In this document: one piece after another, positions 1 to 10,700 of the stretch
Layout: every line of letters begins with the position of its first letter
How positions within the stretch are numbered: the stretch's first letter is position 1
Source: Aquilaria yunnanensis
Lineage: Eukaryota > Streptophyta > Magnoliopsida > Malvales > Thymelaeaceae
Assembly: GCA_039654915.1 (NCBI GenBank)
Contig: CM077599.1
Coordinates: forward strand, 65,090,501-65,154,500
Direction: 5' to 3'
DNA length: 64,000 nt
Program-made: the position numbers and the translations under genes
The notes under the pieces: generated by a model
Seen by the model: only the letters and a program-made list of their open reading frames with translations
Database searches by the model: none
Told to the model about the DNA's origin: nothing

Positions 1-2607
1 AGTTGGCAATCATTTTTTATCTTTTGCTAAAACAAACCCTAATAATAGAGAGCTTTTCTAATTTTTAGCTATTTCGCTTATATCAAAGGATGTCGTTAAT
101 AGAAACAATCCTTTCTTAGATTTTAGAATAGGTTCATGGATTTCCCACAACTCCACACTCTGATAATTCTAATATTTTTGGAGATTAATTACCTAATAAA
201 TAGGATGGAGTGTGCATCGGTTTAGAGCTGGCTCATACAAGCCCCTAAGGGTTTCTAGCCAAAACTGTTCTAACATCTGATAGACTAAAATCATCTAAAG
301 TTATTAATGAAGGTGGTAACTCTTGATCTAAGCTTTTCTTTTAAAGTATCCTCAACATGGTAATCTTATATCAGAATTTTGAGCTTATTTAGGGCATATA
401 AAGAGAAGTTTTGAACAAGGGCAAATAAAGAAGTAAAAGTGCGAACACACTATCTCATTTTGTGTGATCACACTATTCCTAGAAAGTTGAAAAGTTATTT
501 AATGCAATCACATCTCTTTTTTGTGTGATTGAATTTTATTCTATGCTAACATGAGGACCATTTTTGGGTTTATGTAGCTACTTCTTGATCGTATCCATAT
601 GTAGAGGATAATTTCACCATACCCACGTCTTGTTGGTGGATCTAAGGAAAGAAAAGTTAGAGAATGAGCTTAAGAGATAGAAATCCTCAATTTGAATCAT
701 CTTGAAAGATTTCACTTCCTAAAGGGCAAGAACATGTCTTGGTTTTCTAGGTTTTCAAATTTTGTAACCATTTTAGAGGATCATGCTTGAATTTTCCTTC
801 CTTAAGTCTTGGAGACCAATGCTTAGGAATGGATTTAGGTTTATCTTTCCTAATCTTTCTTTATTTTTTAGCATGTTTGGACTTAAAACCTAGATTTGTT
901 CTGTTTACAAGGAATATGGAGTAGTTTTCTTCGCTTCCTAGAGTGTATCTCTTTATGTGTTTCATGAATAGTTTAGTTGAAGTTTTGTGCATATTAGCTT
1001 GAGATTGTTGCTCTAACCTTGTGTTTATATGTTTAGTGTTTGAAATTGGCCATTTCATACACATACATAAATCTTTTGTTCACTCTTTCAAAATGGGAAA
1101 TTTGAGGTAGAAATAGGGTACTGCTTAGTGGGTTAAAAGGGCTAAAGTGTAGTAAATTAACCCATTAAATGAAAATGGGTTTTGAGCTTAATTAATGAGC
1201 TATCCAGATCTTGAGAAAGACTAGTATATGAGGTTGAATTCCTACCACAATCAAATAGCCAACCTTGGAACCTCACTTAGCTTCACCACCTGGTTATCAT
1301 AGTGAAACTCTAAAAGACCTTAGAAATTGGTAATTGTTCACATTTAGCTGCTACTTGGTAGTTTAGTTTGTGTTTTTCCCATCCTTGTGTCATAGCATTT
1401 TACTTAGTTACGTTAGCCTACTTGTCTATTTACTTCAGTCATTTATTTTTTACCTTGTCATCCAAGTTAGTATTTCCTAGCTAAGGGCTTTCCACTCATT
1501 CCTTAAGGGGTCTGGGAAGGGCTTTCCTTATCTTTTGTTGGATTTGCTGTTGTAGGCCTTCTAAGAGGACATGTTGAAATGCTCGAAATTGCTCATCAAA
1601 ACGAACTAGCAATGCCTTTCTATGAGCTAGATTTTGAGGAAAATGGTGTCTAGTCCTTTAGGACTAGATGCTCTATAGTGGGATGGCAAGAGGCAATTGC
1701 AAGGTCACGAGGTTGTTGTGTTGTGTCCTAGGGTAGTCATGCTCTTATGATGGCATCATCCTGCATGTCTTTTCTAGAATACTCATTAATCGGCCATGAT
1801 CTTTGTGTTTCGACCATGCTATAGGTTCCCAAATAAGGCATCAGTTGATAACTAAACTAAGCTTGACATTCTGTCAATTGGTAAGCTTTAAGCCTATAAC
1901 CAAAGATAAAGGTTGAAAGCCTCTTAGTTGTGCTTCTGTGCTGATGCTTAAGTTAATCTGGTTATTAAGAATGTGTTTATGAGAAATAACATTATAATAA
2001 TGGCATATTTTTCTCTATGTTTTTCCTTCCATTATATAGTCTAATGATATCTTCTTCATGTTAGGACATCTCATTGCATTAGGGGAGTGATTCTTTACCA
2101 TAAATAAAGCAATTATAATGTGATCTTTTCTTTGAAGGAATTATCTCTGATTGCATTTTGGGGCGCTTGGTCGTTATTGAGCTATTTTGGGTCCCTTCAA
2201 GATAGTTTGAGCTATTTTGGGTCCCTACGGCTAAGTTTGAGCCTATTGTCCCATTTTTGTATCATTTACCTTCCTCTTAGCGAAATGATTGGACCAAGAA
2301 CATTGATTTCAAGTGTAAATTTTAAACATTCTTGGGGTTGAGTTGAAAATATAATTTGCCCTATCTTGTTTTGAAAATTCAACGCTTGATATTATGCTAC
2401 TATTAACACGAATGAAGAAAAAAGGATTTTTTAACATTTATATTTAGAAGAAAAAGTTTATAATTTAAATATTTACTAACTATTAAATAATTTTTAGATT
2501 GTTTAAATTTTTTGAAGGCCAAGCATTGCCCAATTCAATTTAAGATCTGGAAAGTTGATCCAACACTAACAAATACTAAAAAAATAATCACATGGTATAG
2601 ATTTTTT
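1..2607. other. Unassigned intergenic sequence
   Basis: AT-rich sequence with no open reading frame that looks like a real protein. A short phrase (TTGAGCTATTTTGGGTCCCT) occurs twice in tandem near 2177-2226. The texture resembles decayed transposon or LTR sequence, but I could not define ends or a family. Confidence 0.5.
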
Positions 2608-2707
2608 GCTAAAATCCATTTTACTCCCTCAGATTATAGCGACTCATGCATTTTAATCTCTAAATTTTGGTGCGGTGCAACTTAATCCATTAACTATAAA
2701 ACATGGT

Positions 2708-4220
2708 TAGGGATGGTAAAATTTGACCCAACCCGATGACCTGACCTAACTCACCTGAACCTAATACCGACCTAACACGATTTAACAAAAAAATCAACGA
2801 CCTGAACTTGAACCCGATTAAAACGAAACCTGAAAAGACCAGAACCTAAATGACCTAAACCCGAAATACCCAAACCCAAAATGACCCGAGCCTAAATTAA
2901 CTCAAACCTGAAATGACCAAAACCCGAGACTGAACTGACTCGAACCCGAGATGACCCGATAACTAAACTCAACAAGACCTGATTTTAACCTTCATCCTAA
3001 ATATTAACTTTCCTTTTTCATTATTTTCCATATTTAGTCAGTCCTAAATATGAAGGTTTCTATGTTTAGTAGCTTTTATTTTTTAGACTTTTATATTCAG
3101 TATGTCTCATATTTAGGAATGGTAACTTCCATAATTAGTAACTTCCATTTTTTGGTATTTCCATATTTAGTAAGTCTCATACTTGGGGAGGAGACTTCCA
3201 TATTTAGTAGTTCTTTTTTTTTTTCACATGCTCATGTTTAGTCATTCTCATATTTTGAGAGGAGTTTTCCATATTTAGTAACTTCCATTATTTGAAGACT
3301 TCTATATATTGCAATTTGGTATCATATTTGGGTAAGCAACCTTCATATTTAATAAATCCCATATTTGAATTTTTCTAAAGAGGTAATTTTTATGTTTAGT
3401 AAGTTTAGTGACCTTAATAGGCAATTGATAAAATTGCAACATTCATTCTTAAACTATTAGGTATAATGCAATAAGGTACCTAAACTTTAAAAACTTTCAT
3501 TTCAGTCACCCTAATAATTACAACTGGGTCCTTGGACTTTTGAAATATATGTACTTTCACCCAAAATTTTTCAAATTTTACAGTTTAGTCACTAATAGTG
3601 AACTTGGTTTGCATTTTGTAGTAATTTCAAAGAAAATTAGTCGAAACATAAGCATAGCAAAATTGTCGTATTGTATGTCTGGGTCATAGCTGGGTGAGGA
3701 CCTAAATGACTTGTACAGTGATATTTGAAGGGTATGAGTTTAGAAAAACATTCAAGTATTACTAATAATGTTAAATTACTTAAATATGTACTACACTATA
3801 ATGAAGAAGATTTTTATGAATATTTTAATTAAATATACTAAAAATGAAAAATTAATTTAAATTAAATCACAAAAAAATTAAATTCTTTGATTTAAATTTT
3901 AACAAAAATTGGAGAAAAAAAAATTAATCAATTCAATCATTTTGGCTTACATACTAGTAACCTCAGTGAACACAAAGGTTGACCCGAATTTGACCTGAAG
4001 TTACCAGAGACTGAAATTGACCTGACATGTGATGAACTCGAACGCAAATAAACCCGACCCAACTCAACCCGAACCCGAAATCAACTCAACCTGAAATTGA
4101 CCTGAACCTAAATGACTTGACCAAAACTCGACCTGAACCCCAATTCATGCTAACTCGACTAAACTTGAACCTGAATGACCTGACTAAAACCTGACCCGAC
4201 CCACCCAATTGTCATCCCTA
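2708..4220. mobile_element. Non-autonomous hAT-type DNA transposon
   Basis: The ends form short terminal inverted repeats: TAGGGATGGTAAAATT at the left, and the right end reads TAGGGATGACAATTGG on the minus strand. A perfect 8-bp target-site duplication AACATGGT lies at 2700-2707 and 4221-4228. Eight-bp duplications and TAGGG/CAGGG-type termini are characteristic of hAT elements. Both ends carry subterminal clusters of GACC/CCCGAA-like repeats (about 2720-2990 and 3970-4200), probably transposase-binding repeats. The centre (about 3010-3420) repeats a phrase like CATATTTAGTAACTTCC many times. No transposase is seen. Confidence 0.9.
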
Positions 4221-4518
4221 AACATGGTGCACTTAAACCTTTTAACTCGTGTGGCAACATCGGGCTTTCGGGAGTCGCCACCAATCAGTTTTCTTAGGTC
4301 GATTGGTCACCTTATAATTGGTCTGCGAGAGTTCGGGGATCGGGAGTACGGTTACGCTAAAACAACTTTGTTATAGCGCCCAAAATTGGCACCTTAGTTG
4401 ATTTTAATTTTGTTTTGCTTTTGCTTTTAGAAAATATTCAGTTAATTTTCAAACTAGAAATTTTAACTGAATTAATCGGATGCGGATTTTTAAATTAATT
4501 TATATAAAATTTGATACT

Positions 4519-4930
4519 TCCGAACCATGGACTCTGCCGAGTCATTTGGACACGGAAGATTTGATTCCGAACCATGGACTCTACCGAGTCATTTGGACAC
4601 GGAATTTGGTGAAATTTTAAATAAATTAATCCATATTGTAAATATGGATTTTTACCTTTTTATTTAATTTAAAAAAAATTGTTGATACTTTCCAAACCGT
4701 AGATCCTACCGGATCATCCGGATATGGAATTTAATATCCAAGCCATGGATTCTAACCGAATCATTTGGACATGGATATGATCCGTCTTAGGATTCGATAT
4801 TTAATTTTATTTTATTTTTAATAATTTTTAGTTAATATCCAAGCCATGGATTCTAACCGAATCATTTGGACATGGAGTTTAATTTTTATATTTCCAAACC
4901 ATAGATCCTATCGGACCACCTGTATATGGA
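4519..4930. repeat. Six imperfect 38-39-bp hairpin repeats in the LTR
   Basis: Copies lie at 4519-4556, 4566-4603, 4691-4728, 4737-4775, 4838-4876 and 4893-4930. Each starts TCCR and ends YGGA, which pair. An inner 5-bp stem also pairs: GACTC/GAGTC in copies 1 and 2, GATCC/GGATC in copy 3, GATTC/GAATC in copies 4 and 5, and GATCC/GGACC in copy 6 (one mismatch). The changes are compensatory, which argues that the folded structure matters. The same block recurs in the other LTR from 22027. Confidence 0.85.
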
Positions 4931-6659
4931 ACAAATAATCCATCTTAGGACGGATTTCCAAAAATTTAAATATTGTTTAATCAATAATTTGATACAAATT
5001 AAATACATTACAAGAATTAAAATTTAACTATTCTAGAAAATAAATAAATATCCTAAATTACATCTTTAAGTGAATTTAACAATTAAATCTAATACATGGT
5101 TAAATAATCAAAGAAAGAAAGAAAACAAAAAGAGAACAAAGAAATAAATCTGCTGTCAGGGACTGATCTGCAACCAAAAAGAAATAGTTAATGGCTCATA
5201 GGAACAAAATAGAAAGTTGGATAACTAAGATGAAGTTATACCCAAAAGGAGCTGATTAATTGGGTGTCAATACTAAGCATTCAGAAAAATAGAATTAGCA
5301 GACTATATCAAAAGGCATAAGTAGATCTACAACATATACATTACACCAGTAAGACCATAGTATCAGAACCGAAGTGGGAGATAAACCTTCCAGTTGCATA
5401 TCTGTTGCCCAGAATTTCAAATCGACCTATCTTCATTCACAAATCTATATAAAAAACATCGAGTTATCCAAACCATTATATAAAACTATATATATACGTA
5501 ACTTAGGCAAATACATGAATTCACAAATGCAATATCAACTTGTGGTTGACAGCACATAAATTATAAGAAGAAAAAAAAAATATGCAAGTTAGCCCATCAG
5601 ATAAGACTTCAGGTAGAATCACAGATAAGTACTCTTTGCTCCAGAAATTAGATAAAAATCATTTATAAGTGCAAATGGAAGTCCATGAAGAACTGGTACT
5701 GACACTAGACATCCATATGAACATTTATTAAATTCACCAAATTCAAACATGCAACACACAAATTACTATAAATTTCGAAATCAAGGACTCCTGTTAAACT
5801 TAAAGAACCAATTGTGAGACAAACTAGTCTCCACTTCAATGATTATATAAAATAAAAGAAACATCCAATTTACGTTTTTGTAAAAATAGAAATAGACTAG
5901 ACACAAATGGCTATTAGCACAAGAAATGACATCCCTAGATACAGAGCATACAATTTATCATAGATTTTATAACAAGCAACAAAGACAAGCCTACTGGTGC
6001 CTATTCCATATTCAATGGAGTTCAGTGAAAATGCATATAAATTCAACCACAACTCAAAATCCAATCATATAGAATTCTGTGTAAACTAGACTCATAGGGA
6101 TATTACCATAAAAAAAAAAAATAATGGTTTGTCCAGCAACAAAACACATAATTTATGGTGCAATTTCAAAGTCCACGGATTAATAGAACTAACAGCAAAC
6201 TCACGGGTTGAGACACTTGTACCTTTTTACCTCATTGTAATCTAGCTCGTATATCAGTCCATGGACAGCAGCGTAGGCGTGTAGATGGTCCATATTACTA
6301 CACAAGTATGTATGTTTTACAGCAATATAATTATTTATTTATTTTATTATTCTAAATCACTCAAGTTTATAAAGAGAGATATATATTTTTTTTATATCAA
6401 TGCTGATAGCATTCCGGTCAGGCATTAAAACCATATAAAAATAATTCCGATTATTAGAGGGTCGAAACAAACCAAAGGTTAAACAAAGAAAGGACAAACA
6501 ATAAATATAAACAAAAAGACTTGCTGTCCATGCTTAATCTGCAAAGAAAACAACGTTAGTGACTTGGATGGATAAAATAAGGAAGATCAAGGACTAAACA
6601 AGGGTTTACCCAAAATTTTTAAAGTTTTGACTTGGTCAAAACGAGAAACACGTCACAGC

Positions 6660-7350
6660 AGCAGGGGAGGCTGGGCTGGGCGTGGCGGAGAGGTCGGGCG
6701 AGCTAGGGGCGCATCAGGGGAGGAGGTGAACGGCGAGAGCGGCAGCAGAGTGGGCTAGGCAGAGCGCGAGGCGCGAGCACGGTAGAGGAGGGACGGCTAT
6801 GTCACGGCGGAGGGGCACCTGGTGGGTGACGCGGTGGAGCCGTAAACGGTGGGAGCAAGGCGGAGGGAGCTGGAGCGATGCGACGGGGGGGGATCACGGC
6901 GGAGGGACGCGGCCAGCAGGGATAGGCGACGCAGCGTGGAGGGCGAGGAGGAGGCGGCGACGGCAGCAAAGGCAGGAGACGACGGGGAGGAGACAGGCGG
7001 CTGCGAGGCTGGTGGCGAGCGGCTGGAGCAGAGGAGCGTGGAGGCGCGCGGCTGACGAAGGGCGAGGGCAGGATGAGGAGCCGGCTCAGTGAGAGAGAGA
7101 GAGGGAGAAACAGAGAGGGAGAAGGAGAGAGGAGAGCGAAGGAGAGAGAGAGAGTTCGCGAGAAGAGAGAGAGAGAAGGAGAAACAGAGAGGGAGAAGGA
7201 GAGAGGAGAGCAAAGGAGAGAGAGAGAGTTCGCGAGAGAAGTGAGAGAGGGGGAGGGAAAAGAAGAGAGAGGGAAGAGAAGTGAGAGAGGGTCAGAGATC
7301 AGATGTGTGTGTGAGCTGTGTGTGTGTGTCTGCCGAGTGAGAGAGAGAGG
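6660..7350. repeat. GC-rich then GA-rich low-complexity block of the LTR
   Basis: About 6660-7080 is GC-rich with GGAGG/CGGCG-type runs. About 7085-7350 is a (GA)n-rich tract in which a unit of about 75 bp containing GAGAAACAGAGAGGG and GAGTTCGCGAGA is duplicated. On the minus strand this reads as a TC-rich stretch just downstream of TATTAAAA (about 7355-7362), consistent with the transcript start of the element. The second copy is at about 24170-24870. Confidence 0.7.
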
Positions 7351-7643
7351 AGTTGTTTTAATAGAAAGGGAAGAAGAATCGAGAAGGGAGCAGGTGAAGA
7401 AATTTGTGCCCGGGGAGCGTCTGTCGGCCACTTTTAATTTTTTTTTTCATTAATTAATTTTATTTTAATTTTAATTAATTTAATTAATTTTTAATTAATA
7501 ATAATAATTTTTTTTATATAAAAAAAAACAAAAAAGATGTCCGTAAAACAATATTTTATATCTTTTAATTAATTAATTGATTTTTTTATTTTTTTTATTT
7601 TAAAAAAAAATTTCAACTGGTCGGACGAAATTGAGTGTCAACA

Positions 7644-7656
7644 GCTGCGCCCCTTT
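7644..7656 (-). other. Polypurine tract of the giant retrotransposon
   Basis: On the minus strand AAAGGGGCGCAGC abuts the start of the 3' LTR (TGTTGACAC). Purine-rich tracts at this position prime plus-strand DNA synthesis. The tract has some C residues but its position is exact. Confidence 0.7.
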
Positions 7657-7743
7657 GCATGCTTCATGGGACATGATGTATGCAAAGTCGTTACCAAATT
7701 TTGTCCGGCTTAGCTAGGCCTTTGAGAATCTTCTCACCGCCTA

Positions 7744-10700
7744 AATCCTGAGGTTAAGGAAAGGTCCTTAGAACATCTAACGATAGGAAAGCTCCTATCG
7801 TTGTAAGATGGACTGAATGATTGATTGTTTGTTTGAGGTTTAAGGAAAGGTCCTTAGAACCTCTAACGATAGGAAAGGTTCTATCGTTGTAAGATGGACT
7901 GAATGATTGATTGTTTGATCTCGAGGCAAAGGTTCCATCCTTAAAACCTCGGATTGATTGTTTGATCTCGAGGCAAAGGTTCCATCCTTTACAACCTCGG
8001 ATTGATTGTTTGATCTCGAGGTAAAGGTTCCATCCTTTACACCTCGGATTGATTGATTGATTTCGAGGTAAAGGTTCCATCCTTTACAACCTCGGATTAA
8101 TTGTTTGATCTCGAGGTAAAGGTTCCATCCTTACAACCTCAGATTGATTGTTTTTTATCTCGAGGTAAAGGTTCCATCCTTAAAACCTTGATGATGAAAA
8201 TTGATTGTTTTTTATTTTGAGGTTAAGGGTCCTTCCTTAGAACCTCTGCGATAGGAGCTTTCCTATCGTTTGTAGAAAATGATTGATTAATTTTTGAGGT
8301 TAAGGGTCCTTCCTTAGAACCTCTGCGATAGGAGCTTTCCTATTGTTGGAGAAAATTGATTGATTTTAATTTTGAGGTTAAGGGTCCTTCCTTAGAACCT
8401 CTGCGATAGGAGCTTTCCTATCGTTTGGAGAAAAATGATTGATTAATTTTTGAGGTTAAGGGTCCTTCCTTAGAACCTCTGCGATAGGGGCTTTCCTATC
8501 GTTTGGAGAAAAATGATTGATTAATTTTCGAGGTTAAGGGTCCTTCCTCAGAACCTCTGCGATAGGAGCTTTCCTATCGTTGGAGAAAATGATTGATTAA
8601 TTTTCGAGGTTAAGGGTCCTTCCTTAGAACCTCTGCCATAGGAGCTTTCCTATCGTTGGAGAAAAATGATTGATTAATTTTCGAGGTTAAGGGTCCTTCC
8701 TTAAAACCTCTGCGATAGGAGCTTTCCTATCGTTGGAGAAAATTGATTGATTTTGATTTTGAGGTTAAGGGTCCTTCCTTAGAACCTCTGCGATAGGAGC
8801 TTTCCTATCGTTTGGAGAAAAATGATTGATTAATTTTCGAGGTTAAGGGTCCTTCCTTATAACCTCTGCGATAGGGGCTTTCCTATCGTTTGGAGAAAAA
8901 TGATTGATTAATTTTCGAGGTTAAGGGTCCTTCCTCAGAACCTCTGCGATAGGAGCTTTCCTATCGTTGGAGAAAATGATTGATTAATTTTCGAGGTTAA
9001 GGGTCCTTCCTTAGAACCTCTGCGATAGGAGCTTTCCTATCGTTGGAGAAAAATGATTGATTAATTTTCGAGGTTAAGGGTCCTTCCTTAAAACCTCTGC
9101 GATAGGAGCTTTCCTATCGTTGGAGAAAATTGATTGATTTTGATTTTGAGGTTAAGGGTCCTTCCTTAGAACCTCTGCGATAGGAGCTTTCCTATCGTTT
9201 GGAGAAAAATTGATGATTTCTGAGGCCAAGGTTTCATCCTTAAAACCTCGGATTGATTGATTGATTTCGAAGCAAAGGTTCCATCCTTAAAACCTCGAAT
9301 TGATTGATTGATTTCGAGGCAAAGGTTCCATCCTTAAAACCTCAGATTGATTGATTGATTTCGAGGCAAAGGTTTCATCCTTTAAACCTCAGATTGATTG
9401 GTTGATTTCGAGGCAAAGGTTCCATCCTTAAAACCTCGGATTGATTGATTGATGTCGAGGTAAAGGTTCCATCCTTAAAGCCTCGAATTGATTGATTGAT
9501 GTCGAGACAAAGGTTCCATCCTTAAAACCTCGGATTGATTGATTGATCTCGAGGCAAAGGTTCCATCCTTAAAACCTCGGATTGATTGATTGATTTCGAG
9601 GCAAAGGTTCCATCCTTAAAACCTCGGATTGATTGATTGATTTCGAAGCAAAGCTTCCATCCTTAAAACCTCTGCGATAGGAGCTTTCCTATCGTTGGTA
9701 GAAAATGATTGATTAATTTTCGAGGTTAAGGGTCCTTCCTTAGAACCTCTGCGATAGGAGCTTTCCTATCGTTGGAGAAAAATGATTGATTAATTTTCGA
9801 GGTTAAGGGTCCTTCCTGAGAACCTCTGCGATAGGGGCTTTCCTATCGTTTGGAGAAAAATGATTGATTAATTTTCGAGGTTAAGGGTCCTTCCTCAGAA
9901 CCTCTGCGATAGGAGCTTTCCTATCGTTGGAGAAAATGATTGATTAATTTTCGAGGTTAAGGGTCCTTCCTTAGAACCTCTGCGATAGGAGCTTTCCTAT
10001 CGTTTGGAGAAAAATGATTGATTAATTTTCGAGGTTAAGGGTCCTTCCTTAGAACCTCTGCGATAGGGGCTTTCCTATCGTTTGAAGAAAAATGATTGAT
10101 TAATTTTCGAGGTTAAGGGTCCTTCCTCAGAACCTCTGCGATAGGAGCTTTCCTATCGTTGGAGAAAATGATTGATTAATTTTCGAGGTTAAGGGTCCTT
10201 CCTTAGAACCTCTGCGATAGGAGCTTTCCTATCGTTGGAGAAAAATGATTGATTAATTTTCGAGGTTAAGGGTCCTTCCTTAAAACCTCTGCGATAGGAG
10301 CTTTCCTATCGTTGGAGAAAATTGATTGATTTTGATTTTGAGGTTAAGGGTCCTTCCTTAGAACCTCTGCGATAGGAGCTTTCCTATCGTTTGGAGAAAA
10401 ATGATTGATTAATTTTCGAGGTTAAGGGTCCTTCCTTATAACCTCTGCGATAGGGGCTTTCCTATCGTTTGGAGAAAAATGATTGATTAATTTTCGAGGT
10501 TAAGGGCCCTTCCTCAGAACCTCTGCGATAGGAGCTTTCCTATCGTTGGAGAAAATGATTGATTAATTTTCGAGGTTAAGGGTCCTTCCTTAGAACCTCT
10601 GCGATAGGAGCTTTCCTATCGTTGGAGAAAAATGATTGATTAATTTTCGAGGTTAAGGGTCCTTCCTTAAAACCTCTGCGATAGGAGCTTTCCTATCGTT

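Larger units (their letters stand above)
4250..7643 (-). repeat. 3' LTR of the giant retrotransposon (minus-strand sense)
   Basis: Partner of the LTR at 21758-25159, with the same terminal TG...CA and internal layout: hairpin repeats 4519-4930, AT-rich middle, GC-rich block from about 6660, GA-rich block about 7085-7350, AT-rich outer end. The open frames in its GC/GA-rich part run on both strands and are low in complexity, so they are not annotated as genes. Confidence 0.93.

Noticed and set aside
5374..5559. 61-codon ORF identical to one at 22882-23067
   Set aside because: It lies in the LTR; identity reflects LTR duplication, not a conserved gene.
6797..7453. Open frames of 97-209 codons on both strands of the GC/GA-rich LTR block, repeated at 24308-24970
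   Set aside because: They are low in complexity (serine/leucine or arginine/glutamate runs), overlap on both strands, and follow from GA-repeat composition.
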